From positions 1-34,500 of IMG/VR virus record IMGVR_UViG_3300034062_000891: a DNA stretch of 34,500 bases; one strand, written 5' to 3'. The notes under the pieces were generated by a model. It was not told the DNA's origin. It saw nothing but the letters and a program-made list of their open reading frames with translations, and searched no databases. Source of the stretch: a virus. The translations under genes were made by a program, and so were the position numbers. Within the stretch, counting starts at the first letter, position 1, and each line of letters begins with the position of its first letter. Positions 8,614 through 17,235 of this stretch are shown here, piece by piece.

Positions 8614-9357
8614 TTAATAAGGTACTTTTAATAATTCTGCTAACTCTGCTAGCTTTTGTTCTGCGTATGTTTTCTCTCTATTATCTGGTAAAGCATAATC
8701 AAAAAATCCCTCTACGCTAAATCCTTTTACTTTACCCTCTTTTATTAATTTCCATGCTTGAGGATTCTCTACATAGAATGATCCAAACCAGCTACCATCC
8801 TTTGCATCTTCAAATCCCTCCATAGGTAATATACCTCTAGAACGATCTACTATAAAACTTTCAAACATTACCAGGCCATCTAATCTCATATCACTATCAT
8901 GCATCAAGTTTACATTTTGCTGATAGCCTTTCTTTGCAAACTTAATAGATATATCCTTAATTGTCTCTGGCTTGAAGATCACATAATGCTCACCAAATTT
9001 GCTATTATTTCTGTAGATAGGCTCATCTGCTAGCATTAAAGGTCCAGATATAATATGCTTATCTTCATCCTGGATTGCAAAAGCTGCCTTCTCTTTTGGA
9101 GCTGCAAAATGCTGATCCCAGATAGAATTACAAATAGCTACTGCTTGCTCTGATTCTTTGCCCTCGTTTATAATATAGCTAATACATCTAGGTAAAAATG
9201 CATCCTGGCCTTCGCCTTTAGATGGCTGCACAAAGTCTTGATTAAATACTACAAAATCCTTTTGAATAGCTGGCTTATCCACCAATGCAATGTATGATAC
9301 CTCAGCGCTATCACCTAGATCCTCTTGTATTTTTAATTCGTAAATAGGTAAATCCAT
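8614..9357 (-). CDS. Prohead serine protease (XkdF-like)
   Basis: This 247-residue protein would mature the prohead by cleaving scaffold and capsid arms. The domain from about residue 88 carries the XkdF-type pattern: 'GPLMLADEPIYR', 'YVIFKPETIKDISIKFAKKG', 'LMHD' with H153, 'FESFIV', 'GSWFGSFYVENPQAWKLIKEG', and 'VKGFSVEGFF' with S204. H153 and S204 are the likely catalytic pair. An extra segment at residues 50-85 has 'LPRCISYII' and 'QAVAICNSIW' (C58, C76), a short Cys-containing module between the two halves. The gene sits directly upstream of scaffold and capsid. XkdF is the known family. Which residues catalyse is inferred. Confidence 0.8.
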   Translation of the reverse strand: MDLPIYELKIQEDLGDSAEVSYIALVDKPAIQKDFVVFNQDFVQPSKGEGQDAFLPRCISYIINEGKESEQAVAICNSIWDQHFAAPKEKAAFAIQDEDKHIISGPLMLADEPIYRNNSKFGEHYVIFKPETIKDISIKFAKKGYQQNVNLMHDSDMRLDGLVMFESFIVDRSRGILPMEGFEDAKDGSWFGSFYVENPQAWKLIKEGKVKGFSVEGFFDYALPDNREKTYAEQKLAELAELLKVPY

Positions 9358-9391
9358 AATATTAAATATAATTTTTGAGGTATGTGTACTT

Positions 9392-11086
9392 TTAGCTTAT
9401 TCTAGCTGCTCTATTTAATCTTCTGATTCTCTCCTGGTTACCAGTTACATCACTCTCTACCACATATGCTTTAGCTGCAATATTACCAATCTGATTAACT
9501 TGAGCTTGATTTAAAGTAGTCACAGATGCTTGAGGTGATAATGGAGCTGCAAAATTGCTATTAATATTTTGACCTCCACCGCCACCAGATGATCCTGGCA
9601 CTTGCACAGATGTGATAGACTTAACTGCCTTTAAACCAGTAGCCACAATAGCTGCTACATTGGCAATCTTAGAAATAGTACCAAATGGCTCTGGTAATAC
9701 AGACTTTGCTCTAATTACCTCAGATGCTCCAATATAGGTATTAATCAAAGCAGATGCTACACCTAATGCCTTACCAGCAGCAGTCTGCGCTCCTACAATA
9801 GATCCCAAAGATTCCATAGCACTTGAGATGTCTAATGCTGCTCCTACTCTATATTGCCTCTCCTCTTCTGCTAGTTTTATTTTAGCATTAGTGGTCTCCA
9901 TGTCACTTATTAAGGTGGACTGGTTAAGCTTTATAGTACCATCTTGTATTTTTTTATTTAAAGATTCAGTAATCTCTACTTTTTTCTTTTCATAAAATTC
10001 CTTAAATTCTGCATCCTTTTTTTCTTGCTCTTTTCTTTCAGTAGCAGTCATACCATCAATACCTACTACCTCAGTACTTAAACTCTTTAACTTCTTTTGT
10101 CTTTTTTCGTAATACTCAACCTCTTTTTTTAATTGCTCATTATATAGCCTCTCCTCTTCTGCTATCTTTTCATCATTTAATCTTTTCTGCTTTTCTAAAG
10201 CTTCTTTTCTTGCTTGATTTCTTTTCTCTAGCTCCTCTTTCTCTTTATCTGTTAATTCTTGAGTACCAGCTACAAATCCTTTCTGAGCTTCATCATATCT
10301 TTTTTTAAAGTCTGTTACTGAACTTTTAGCACTTTCCCACGCACCAGCAAAATCACCTTTTAATATTTTGACTACTGCCTCACCTACTTTGCCTATGCTT
10401 TGTAAAAATGCAGTCAATGTGCTATAAGCTACCTCAAATGCTTTACTTACATACGGCAAAGCCTTAGTAGCTAAATTTATAAAGCCATCTATTAAAGGCT
10501 TCATAGCTCCTAAGATACCATTTAAGATCTTACCAAATTGAGTAGCGATAGGCTCTAGTTTTTTCATAGCGCCTTCATTCTTTGCGAATGCAGCAGCTAA
10601 GCCTCCTACTAATCCTACAAGTAATCCTATACCAGTAGCTTTTAAAGCAGCGCTCCATGATGATGTAGCTATCTCTAATTGTCTAATACCTTTACCTAGC
10701 ATGCCCACTGGTCCATCTGCATTTTCTAATGCACCAGCAAAATCATTAGCACCAGCTTTAGCATTTTCAATGCCATCTTCTACATCTCTGATCCTGGCAG
10801 ATAATTCCTTAAATTCAGCAGATCCAGCAGCAGTTAATTTTAACTGAGCCTTTAACTCTTTTAATTCTTTAACTGATCCAGCAGCAGCCTTAGTAGTACC
10901 ATTTAAATAGCCAGATAATTGCTCTATCTCAGTATTTAATCTATTAAATTCATCTGATCCTTTGGTGGTCTTATCAATCTCTTTTTTGAGATCTTTCATC
11001 TCTTCTTTTAACTCACCTATAGTTTTGCCAGAATACTTAGTATTTACTTGTATCTCTGCTGCTATCGTTGTCTTTTTATTTGCCAT
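9392..11086 (-). CDS. Tape measure protein
   Basis: This 564-residue, Lys/Glu/Ala-rich helical protein would set tail length and may help DNA entry. Residues 20-120 are heptad-like ('GELKEEMKDLKKEID', then the paired phrases 'GSDEFNRLNTEIEQL' and 'GSAEFKELSARIRDVE', an internal duplication). Residues 151-168 form a hydrophobic segment ('TGIGLLVGLVGGLAAAFA'). Residues 275-410 are a long charged coiled coil. The C-terminal third has hydrophobic helices, a Gly-rich linker ('GSSGGGGG') and a basic end ('ERIRRLNRAARIS'). At about 0.15 nm per residue this predicts a tail near 85 nm, which is an inference. The gene is unusually placed upstream of the head genes in transcription order. Confidence 0.8.
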   Translation of the reverse strand: MANKKTTIAAEIQVNTKYSGKTIGELKEEMKDLKKEIDKTTKGSDEFNRLNTEIEQLSGYLNGTTKAAAGSVKELKELKAQLKLTAAGSAEFKELSARIRDVEDGIENAKAGANDFAGALENADGPVGMLGKGIRQLEIATSSWSAALKATGIGLLVGLVGGLAAAFAKNEGAMKKLEPIATQFGKILNGILGAMKPLIDGFINLATKALPYVSKAFEVAYSTLTAFLQSIGKVGEAVVKILKGDFAGAWESAKSSVTDFKKRYDEAQKGFVAGTQELTDKEKEELEKRNQARKEALEKQKRLNDEKIAEEERLYNEQLKKEVEYYEKRQKKLKSLSTEVVGIDGMTATERKEQEKKDAEFKEFYEKKKVEITESLNKKIQDGTIKLNQSTLISDMETTNAKIKLAEEERQYRVGAALDISSAMESLGSIVGAQTAAGKALGVASALINTYIGASEVIRAKSVLPEPFGTISKIANVAAIVATGLKAVKSITSVQVPGSSGGGGGQNINSNFAAPLSPQASVTTLNQAQVNQIGNIAAKAYVVESDVTGNQERIRRLNRAARIS

Positions 11087-11109
11087 TTCTTATATAAATA
11101 TTATCTTAA

Positions 11110-14100
11110 TTAACAATCTCCACATGATTCTATAGGTACTGCACTATTTGCTGATCCGTTTCTTCTAAATTTCCTATATTTAAATACACCACTTATTCTT
11201 TGTTGTAACCAGAACTCATCATCTGTAAGCATATCTGCCCAGACTGCACTAGGTAAGCTAATTACTTGAGTACAATCGCATAAATTAGTGCCTACTACCT
11301 GGATAGATATACTGCCATACTCACCACCAGTACAAACCTCTGCTGATCCTATAAGTGATGCTCTGCCACTAAAAGTAGCAGTAGTGTAGCCACATGATGG
11401 AGAATTTGCCTGGATCAATGCGCCTACACCAGTAAAGCCATAAGTAGAAGAGCATGGATTATTATCTATAGTTCTTTGATGTAAATCATATCCCATACAT
11501 ATAGTATTTGATCCATCATTAACATAGTTAGGCGCAGTATTACATGGTACACTTGATGGCGCAGTATTGCCTACATTCACTCCATTTACTTGGTAATTTA
11601 AGTAAGTAGCTGAACATATATTTAAGTCTCTATATACTATATAATTTGTACATCCTATACAAGTAGTAAAGTTTTGATTAACCCAGTTAGCGTTATAATT
11701 ACATGAATCATCTGGCGGAGCAGTTGTACCCTGGTCCTCACCACCTACATAATAGCGCAAATAAGTAAGAGAGCATGGATTAGTATTTCTATAAACGATA
11801 TACTCAGTACATCCCCAGCATGTGGTATAACCCTGACTGGTTAAAATAGGTGATCCATTACAATCACCACTAGCTGGCGCAGTTGTACCTACATTTACAC
11901 CACCTACAAAATATCTATTATAAGTAGCAGAGCATGGATTGGTATCTCTATATACTAAATAATTGGTACATCCAGAGCATGTATAATAACCCTGGCTTGT
12001 TAAGTTTGCAGTATAATTACATGCACCATTACTAGGCGCAGTATTACCTACATTAACTCCGTTTACTCTGTAATTATTATAAGTAGAAGAGCATGGATTA
12101 GTATCTCTATATACTAAATAAGTCACACACCCAGAGCATGTATTATATCCCTGGCTAGTCCATTGTGCAGTAGTAACACAATCACCATTTGATGGTGCAG
12201 TATTTCCTACATTAACCCCATTTACTCTATAATTATTATAGCTAGGAGAGCATGGATTAGTATCTCTATAAACTAAATATGTGCTACAATTTGAGCATGT
12301 ATTATAAGACTGGCTCACCCAGTTAGGTACAAAATTACATGTACTTTCAGTTGGCGCAGTATTACCCACATTCACTCCGTTTACTCTGTAATTCTGATAA
12401 GTAGGAGAGCATACATTCGTATCTCTATACACTAAAGAATCTACACAATTATAGCAGCTACTATAACTTTGGCTGGTCCATTGTGCAGCAGTATTACAAG
12501 ATCCATTTGTAGGCGCAGTCAAGCCTACATTAACTCCGTTTACTCTGTACTCATTAAAAGTAGCAGAGTAAGGATTCACATCTCTATAAACTATGTAAGT
12601 ATTACAAGATACGCAAGTATTATAATTTTGAGATGCCCACTGAGGTGTAGCATCATAAGTAGCAGTATTTTTTTCTATTACTCTTAATAAATCTACTTTA
12701 GTTAGATCATTAGCCTCTGGTGTAAAATCTATTACTTTATTTAATCTATATAATCCACCATCAATATGCACATATCTACCAAAGTCAAGATCAAAAATAT
12801 CTTGATCTGTAAGCTTAAAATATCCAGTTAATAATCTACTATCTTTATCTGTAATCTCAGCTAAATAAGTAGAGTAGTATGTATTAAATAAATTATTACT
12901 TAGATCACCAGTAGCCAATGTAAAATAAAGCTGCTGAGGTGCGCCAAAGTTAATATCTTGAGTAGGAGCATCTGGATCATCTAAATGCCCAGCATAAAGA
13001 TAATCTGTTCTAGATGTTAAGCTTGTAGCTCCGTTATAAATAGTCCATGATGTAACACCAGTTTGATATGATGTCTGCATAATACGCAAATTATGATCCA
13101 TTGGATCTTCTTTAGTATTCTCATTAGACTTCTTATAAATAGCTGGAAATACTTTATCTTGCCCAGTTGCACTATATAAAACAGATGCACTAAAGATCAC
13201 TTCTACTTGTTCAGTATCCTTAACAAATTCCAGGCCATTATCATAGATCCTATCACCATATCCCTCACTATATTTCTTACGATATTCCTCATTGTAGTAG
13301 TCGTTGTCTTGTTTGTATTTTAAATTGTAATATCTAGCATTTATCTCACTCATTGGCTTTTGCTTGATCACTTTCTCTCTATCAAGCTTATTGCTCCAAT
13401 CTACCTGGCTACCATCCCAGAAATCCACATAAGGTGATATAATTAAATGATTAGTTTTATACTTATCCTCAGTCACCAAAAGATTAAACATCTTCAATAT
13501 AGAGATAAAGAAATCTTTTTGAAATATACCTTTAGGGATAGTATTATTAATCTGTAATGATTCATTATAATTAATAGGCACTAAGCTACTTGTAGTAGTG
13601 CTAATATCAAAAGCACCATCTAGCACTTGCATCTGATAGCTTACCGATCCAGTCCATTCTACAGATACTTGCAATGTATCACCATTGTTAATAGTATTAT
13701 TACTTGATGATAATGTTAAATTAAAGTAATTTGAACTAAAGCCAGCACCAATAAAATAGCTAGCTATAGTAGTGCCATTCTTTTTTAATCTTACATTAGC
13801 AGCATTACCTAGCACCCAAATACCATTTAATCTAAAGGTTAAGTTCATTGCTTTAGATGTACCAGTATAAGTAAATAAAGTATTTGAGCTGGTCAAAGTA
13901 AAACTACCTAATGTGGTAGATACAAAGCTCAAATTAAACGCAGAGCCAGATCCAGTATAAGCCTTTAGTTCTGGTGTGGCCTCTAATTGCACATTACTAT
14001 TCTTTTGTAAAATAGCCTGGTTATTTGGTATAACCAATCTCTTGAATTTAGCCTCGCTAAAAAATGGGCAATCATAAGTATAACTAGATCCAGCAAAAAT

Positions 14101-14703
14101 CTTATCTAGATATTCTTTTACATATAAGGCTGGCTTAAATGTATTGAATTGAAAGTCTTTTTTTGCAGTACCATATGCACCAGTACTTACATTACCATAA
14201 TCTATCAATGGATAGCAGTACCCAGATCCTGGTGTATTAGTCCAGCTACCCACAATATTAGATATATTATATGTATGATCATATGCACTAAAATCTAGAT
14301 CCTCTAGTCTTTTATTGCCTAATGCATTAACAAATCCGCCTAGCTCACCAAAGATCGCACATTCATACTCTACTGCATCTCCATTTTGTATGATCTCTAT
14401 TAATCTTAGTACACCCTTCATGATCTGTAAGCCATTTAATTCTATTCTGGCTTTTGCATTAATGGCAGCATTAAAATTATATAAGACATTATCACTAGCT
14501 GGATTATAAAAGTTTGCACTATTAAATTCAAAGATATTACCTAATAATTTATTATTATTTGTAGTGCCAGGTAGTACTATAGTCTTAGTAAATGATGTGC
14601 TTTTGCTATCTAGATTTTGTAGATCATCAATAGCATAAGTAATCTGGTTACTAAGACCTTCTGTTAAATCAAGCTCATATCCCTCTATAAATATTCTAGT
14701 CAT
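11110..14703 (-). CDS. Large tail (baseplate/hub-like) protein with Cys-rich tandem repeats
   Basis: This 1197-residue protein lies between the Dit-like gene and the tape measure gene. Residues 1-125 ('FIEGYELDLTEGLSNQITYA', 'SFTKTIVLPGTTNNNKLLG') and 380-680 are beta-rich and match the general pattern of tail-tip proteins conserved in Bacteroidota phages. The segment near residue 430 ('DFWDGSQVDWSNKLDREKV') is typical of that family. From residue 689 come seven tandem repeats of 53 residues, each with C-x2-C, 'YRDxNPCS' and 'VNGVNVGxTAP' elements, followed by a degenerate eighth copy and a Cys-rich C-terminal domain ending 'SCGDC'. The protein is probably a tail-tip or host-contact protein. 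The repeat function is unknown. Confidence 0.7.
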   Translation of the reverse strand: MTRIFIEGYELDLTEGLSNQITYAIDDLQNLDSKSTSFTKTIVLPGTTNNNKLLGNIFEFNSANFYNPASDNVLYNFNAAINAKARIELNGLQIMKGVLRLIEIIQNGDAVEYECAIFGELGGFVNALGNKRLEDLDFSAYDHTYNISNIVGSWTNTPGSGYCYPLIDYGNVSTGAYGTAKKDFQFNTFKPALYVKEYLDKIFAGSSYTYDCPFFSEAKFKRLVIPNNQAILQKNSNVQLEATPELKAYTGSGSAFNLSFVSTTLGSFTLTSSNTLFTYTGTSKAMNLTFRLNGIWVLGNAANVRLKKNGTTIASYFIGAGFSSNYFNLTLSSSNNTINNGDTLQVSVEWTGSVSYQMQVLDGAFDISTTTSSLVPINYNESLQINNTIPKGIFQKDFFISILKMFNLLVTEDKYKTNHLIISPYVDFWDGSQVDWSNKLDREKVIKQKPMSEINARYYNLKYKQDNDYYNEEYRKKYSEGYGDRIYDNGLEFVKDTEQVEVIFSASVLYSATGQDKVFPAIYKKSNENTKEDPMDHNLRIMQTSYQTGVTSWTIYNGATSLTSRTDYLYAGHLDDPDAPTQDINFGAPQQLYFTLATGDLSNNLFNTYYSTYLAEITDKDSRLLTGYFKLTDQDIFDLDFGRYVHIDGGLYRLNKVIDFTPEANDLTKVDLLRVIEKNTATYDATPQWASQNYNTCVSCNTYIVYRDVNPYSATFNEYRVNGVNVGLTAPTNGSCNTAAQWTSQSYSSCYNCVDSLVYRDTNVCSPTYQNYRVNGVNVGNTAPTESTCNFVPNWVSQSYNTCSNCSTYLVYRDTNPCSPSYNNYRVNGVNVGNTAPSNGDCVTTAQWTSQGYNTCSGCVTYLVYRDTNPCSSTYNNYRVNGVNVGNTAPSNGACNYTANLTSQGYYTCSGCTNYLVYRDTNPCSATYNRYFVGGVNVGTTAPASGDCNGSPILTSQGYTTCWGCTEYIVYRNTNPCSLTYLRYYVGGEDQGTTAPPDDSCNYNANWVNQNFTTCIGCTNYIVYRDLNICSATYLNYQVNGVNVGNTAPSSVPCNTAPNYVNDGSNTICMGYDLHQRTIDNNPCSSTYGFTGVGALIQANSPSCGYTTATFSGRASLIGSAEVCTGGEYGSISIQVVGTNLCDCTQVISLPSAVWADMLTDDEFWLQQRISGVFKYRKFRRNGSANSAVPIESCGDC
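11527..12639 (-). repeat. Seven tandem 159-bp (53-residue) in-frame repeats
   Basis: The array starts at the TGG codon at 12639-12637 and ends at 11527. Each unit encodes a consensus W-x-SQ-x-Y-x-TC-x2-C, then YLVYRDTNPCS, then YRVNGVNVGNTAP, then a final C. Units three to six are the most alike. Copies start with W, W, W, W, L, L and W. Copy one has Y in place of the C in 'NPCS', and copies two and seven read 'NVCS' and 'NICS'. A degenerate copy follows ('TICMGYDLHQRTIDNNPCSSTYG'). The unit length is constant in the first two copies, which I counted base by base, and the array total fits 7 x 159 bases. Confidence 0.9.
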
Positions 14704-14704
14704 A

Positions 14705-15838
14705 TTATCTTAATTGGCTATATCTTTTAGTATTCATCTTTACATCTAACTCTAATACTCTTAATCTATTATTCACATACTTGCTAATCTCAAAGTTATT
14801 TAATGCGATAGTTACTGGGTAATAATATCCATCTATCTCCATAAAAATCTGAGGTGAGTAGATTAACTCTTCTAGCCATTCATACTCTGCATCTGTAGGC
14901 GCATCCATGGTCAATCTCCACACATAATCACGCTGATTCAAATAATTAACTTTACCAGCATTATACTTGTTGTTTGTGTTATAATATGTCACACTATTAG
15001 ATCCTAATGTATAGTCTCTTTTCTCAAATTCTTTCCTATCTACATTAAGATTCAATCTGCTTGCCAAACCAAATTTAGCAGTATCAAACATGCCTAATCT
15101 ATTCATAAAATGTAGATTATAGCTAGTGTACTTTGGATTGCAGTCCAGGTAAATAGTGAATACAGATGTACCAATAGTAGCAGTATAATACTTAACACTG
15201 CTATCTATAAGTGTAGTAGATTTATTTAATGCTGGTGATCCTATGTTAAGCTCAGCAAATGGCTTAACTCCACCTAGGTTAAATGTAGTGCTATTGATCT
15301 GTGTATTATTCTGATTATATGTTACAATAGTTAAACCAGATACATCCTTAGCACCAATGAATATATTATCACCTATGCTTGCATTGATCTTACCTGGTCT
15401 GGTAGTCATTGCTTTATTGTTATATGCAGTAATATCAGATACTCTTCTCTTTAGTAAAGGTGCGCTCCAATTATAAGCAGTAACATTACCACTTACTAAG
15501 TTTAAATATGTTACACCGCTATACTCTTCACCGATTCTATATTGATAAGTCTGAGCTGCTTGGCCACTTACATTAGGCTCACATGTTAAAATGTTATCTG
15601 TAGGCTCAAACCATTCATAGGTCATGGTATTGCGCACAATAGGTCCAGCATCAAAGTACCCCTGGTTATTAGATGGCTCTGGGTAAATCTTCACCCTAGA
15701 TTGCTGCACACCTCCTACAAATACATCAAATACATATCTAAAATCTGTTACACCAGTTACGCTCGTATTAAATACATGCCATAAGGCATCCTGGCATGTC
15801 GGTGTACCAGATGGATATGCTAAATTACTTATTGCCAT
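14705..15838 (-). CDS. Dit-like / distal tail protein
   Basis: This 377-residue, beta-rich protein starts 'MAISNLAYPSGTPTCQDALW' and overlaps the upstream gene by 14 bases. It lies next to the large tail protein, with one base between them. The N-terminal half has jelly-roll-like strands ('DFRYVFDVFVGG', 'YFDAGPIVRNTMTYEWF'). The C-terminal third has a 'DAPTDAEYEWLEELIYSPQIFMEIDGYYYPVTI' arrangement ending in 'RVLELDVKMN', a layout common in proteins that form the distal tail ring. No catalytic residues are seen. The role is inferred from position and strand content. I do not recognise a named family with certainty. Confidence 0.55.
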   Translation of the reverse strand: MAISNLAYPSGTPTCQDALWHVFNTSVTGVTDFRYVFDVFVGGVQQSRVKIYPEPSNNQGYFDAGPIVRNTMTYEWFEPTDNILTCEPNVSGQAAQTYQYRIGEEYSGVTYLNLVSGNVTAYNWSAPLLKRRVSDITAYNNKAMTTRPGKINASIGDNIFIGAKDVSGLTIVTYNQNNTQINSTTFNLGGVKPFAELNIGSPALNKSTTLIDSSVKYYTATIGTSVFTIYLDCNPKYTSYNLHFMNRLGMFDTAKFGLASRLNLNVDRKEFEKRDYTLGSNSVTYYNTNNKYNAGKVNYLNQRDYVWRLTMDAPTDAEYEWLEELIYSPQIFMEIDGYYYPVTIALNNFEISKYVNNRLRVLELDVKMNTKRYSQLR

Positions 15839-16481
15839 TTCTCTTATTTATTCTTTCAAATGTTATTACTATATCAGTCTCTAAGGCTTCCGCCATTTTA
15901 ACCTCAAAATCTCTAAATGTCTCATTAAAGGCATCTGTGAAATAGTTAGTAGTCTTGATACCAAAACGCTTAATAAGGTAAGCTAGCGTATCTACTTGCC
16001 TATCTATTAATGTCTTTTTTTCTGCAAATCTCACACCCTTTCTCTCACCACCTATTCCTAATGCTTTGTCATTCATCACACTACTCACCTTAGCCTTTCC
16101 ACTTAATATATATCTTTTTAGTGATGCTCTGCCAGATTCTGGCATGCCATAATTCTTATACTGATAAGGTGATCCTGGCGCATTGGCACTTGATCTTACA
16201 CCCTTTACCCCTTCATTTGGATAATCATAATAATCCAGCATCCTTAATCTAAAGATGGTAATGCCATTCTCATTAACTATCTCTGGGATCATATTACTCA
16301 ATAATTCACCAGATGCGCTTAATGATTTTGCCTTAGCAAATTTATCTATATTAGTCAATAGAGTAGCACCATACTGCTCTATAACTCCATTTACTACCCC
16401 AAATTCGGTTATATCTTCACCACCAAAATCAGCTCCACTAGCTAAAGCTTCTCTTTGCGCTCTGTTGATATTGATACTCAT
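15825..16481 (-). CDS. Tail/neck protein of unknown type (HK97 gp10-like candidate)
   Basis: This 218-residue protein follows the tail assembly chaperone and overlaps its frameshift extension by 44 bases. The ATG at 16481 is the natural start ('MSININRAQREALASG'). Features are an N-terminal helix, a central segment with 'NENGITIFRLRMLDYYDYPNEGVKG', a basic 'GRASLKRYILSGKAK' segment, and a long C-terminal helix pair ending 'ALETDIVITFERINKRNGNK'. That C-terminal 'F...FE..MAEALE.DI' pattern resembles the ends of HK97 gp10-like and virion morphogenesis proteins that bridge tail and connector. This is a weak match, and the protein may simply be a Bacteroidota-phage tail protein without a known name. 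Confidence 0.45.
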   Translation of the reverse strand: MSININRAQREALASGADFGGEDITEFGVVNGVIEQYGATLLTNIDKFAKAKSLSASGELLSNMIPEIVNENGITIFRLRMLDYYDYPNEGVKGVRSSANAPGSPYQYKNYGMPESGRASLKRYILSGKAKVSSVMNDKALGIGGERKGVRFAEKKTLIDRQVDTLAYLIKRFGIKTTNYFTDAFNETFRDFEVKMAEALETDIVITFERINKRNGNK

Positions 16482-16725
16482 CTACTAGTCTTTTTTGTTT
16501 TAAATATGCCAAATCATTTAGGAACTGAATCACCGATAGATCATATACTGCATCTAAAGGAATGCCCTCCATCTCAGCTACTTGTTTTGCTGAGTATATC
16601 CATCCGAAATTTTCTGTGAATACACTCTCAGCATTTTTAGTCTCTTTTTGTTCTGCCTCATCATTTTCATCAGCAAGTCCGAATAAGCCTCTGTATTGTT
16701 CGTTAAATCCGCTAAGAGTATGCAA
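16438..16725 (-). CDS. Frameshift extension of tail assembly chaperone (T-like domain)
   Basis: This 95-codon open frame is in the -1 frame relative to the upstream chaperone gene, which it overlaps for 148 bases. Its only nearby start is a TTG at 16725 lying inside a run of nine T, so independent initiation is unlikely. A -1 slip at the T-run would fuse residues 1-164 of the upstream protein to these 95 residues, giving a 259-residue product. The segment has an acidic linker ('ADENDEAEQKETKNAE') followed by a small helical domain ('FGWIYSAKQVAEMEGI', 'VIQFLNDLAYLKQKR'). That layout fits the T part of lambda-type gpGT, which brings the tape measure and tube subunits together. Confidence 0.7.
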   Translation of the reverse strand: MHTLSGFNEQYRGLFGLADENDEAEQKETKNAESVFTENFGWIYSAKQVAEMEGIPLDAVYDLSVIQFLNDLAYLKQKRLVDEYQYQQSAKRSFS

Positions 16726-17216
16726 AAAAAAACCATTGCATTATAGCCATGTCTAAAATCAGCTTGCCTCATATCATCTGCATACTGCTCATGCTTATCT
16801 ACATCAAACGGCATAGGCACATAGGTCATTTTCCACCAGCTCCACTTCATAGGTGTGCAGATACTAGCCAGGATATTATGCATATCATTGATAGGATCAG
16901 ATTTGCTAAATGTCAATACCTCAATATATCTGCCAGTATTAAATGGCTTCTTAATCTCAAAGTTCAAGCTATATACTTTGCCATTTGCCACTATTAGACT
17001 TTTAGGTGCTTTCATTGTCTCTACTTGCACCTTTAGATCAAATGCCTTTTGTAGCTTATCACAAAGCTTTGCAAACTTCTTTAATGGCATCTTATCTATC
17101 TCCTCACTAGATTTATCTAGCAATATTTGCACCATCTTAGCTGCTTTCTCTAGCTCATCCTCTTCAAGACTAGCTATGGCATTAAGCCTCTGGAATTTGT
17201 CAATAGTTAATTTCAT
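16578..17216 (-). CDS. Tail assembly chaperone, short form (G-like)
   Basis: This 212-residue protein begins 'MKLTIDKFQRLNAIASLEED' 19 bases downstream of the large terminase. Residues 1-80 are helical ('KAAKMVQILLDKSSEEIDKMPLKKFAKL'). The middle is a beta/alpha domain with a Trp-rich 'MKWSWWKMTYVPMPFDVDKHE' region, and residues 145-164 include 'FRHGYNAMVFF' just before the slip site. Without frameshifting, a further 48 residues follow, rich in K, M and R. The length, the overlapping second frame and the location in front of tail genes fit the chaperone pair that keeps the tape measure protein ready for tube assembly. Assignment is from architecture. Confidence 0.7.
   Translation of the reverse strand: MKLTIDKFQRLNAIASLEEDELEKAAKMVQILLDKSSEEIDKMPLKKFAKLCDKLQKAFDLKVQVETMKAPKSLIVANGKVYSLNFEIKKPFNTGRYIEVLTFSKSDPINDMHNILASICTPMKWSWWKMTYVPMPFDVDKHEQYADDMRQADFRHGYNAMVFFCILLADLTNNTEAYSDLLMKMMRQNKKRLKMLRVYSQKISDGYTQQNK
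16725..16731 (-). promoter_or_regulatory. -1 ribosomal frameshift slippery heptamer T TTT TTT
   Basis: A run of nine T on the minus strand (16724-16732) is read in the upstream frame as GTT TTT TTT TGC. The heptamer T TTT TTT at 16731-16725 lets both Phe tRNAs re-pair one base back, after which TTG CAT continues the downstream frame. No clear downstream stem or pseudoknot was identified by eye. A sequencing error in this homopolymer is the main alternative. Confidence 0.7.
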
Positions 17217-17235
17217 ACTCTATTAAATATATTTT

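Noticed and set aside
9268-9282. TTATCCACC, one mismatch from the DnaA box TTATCCACA.
   Set aside because: A single site inside the protease coding sequence, with no cluster or AT-rich unwinding element around it.
16255-16488. Rightward open frame over the neck protein gene.
   Set aside because: It is a shadow of the leftward coding frame, with Ser/Leu-rich composition and no leader or neighbours on that strand. The same holds for other rightward frames left of 22400 and leftward ones inside the helicase gene.
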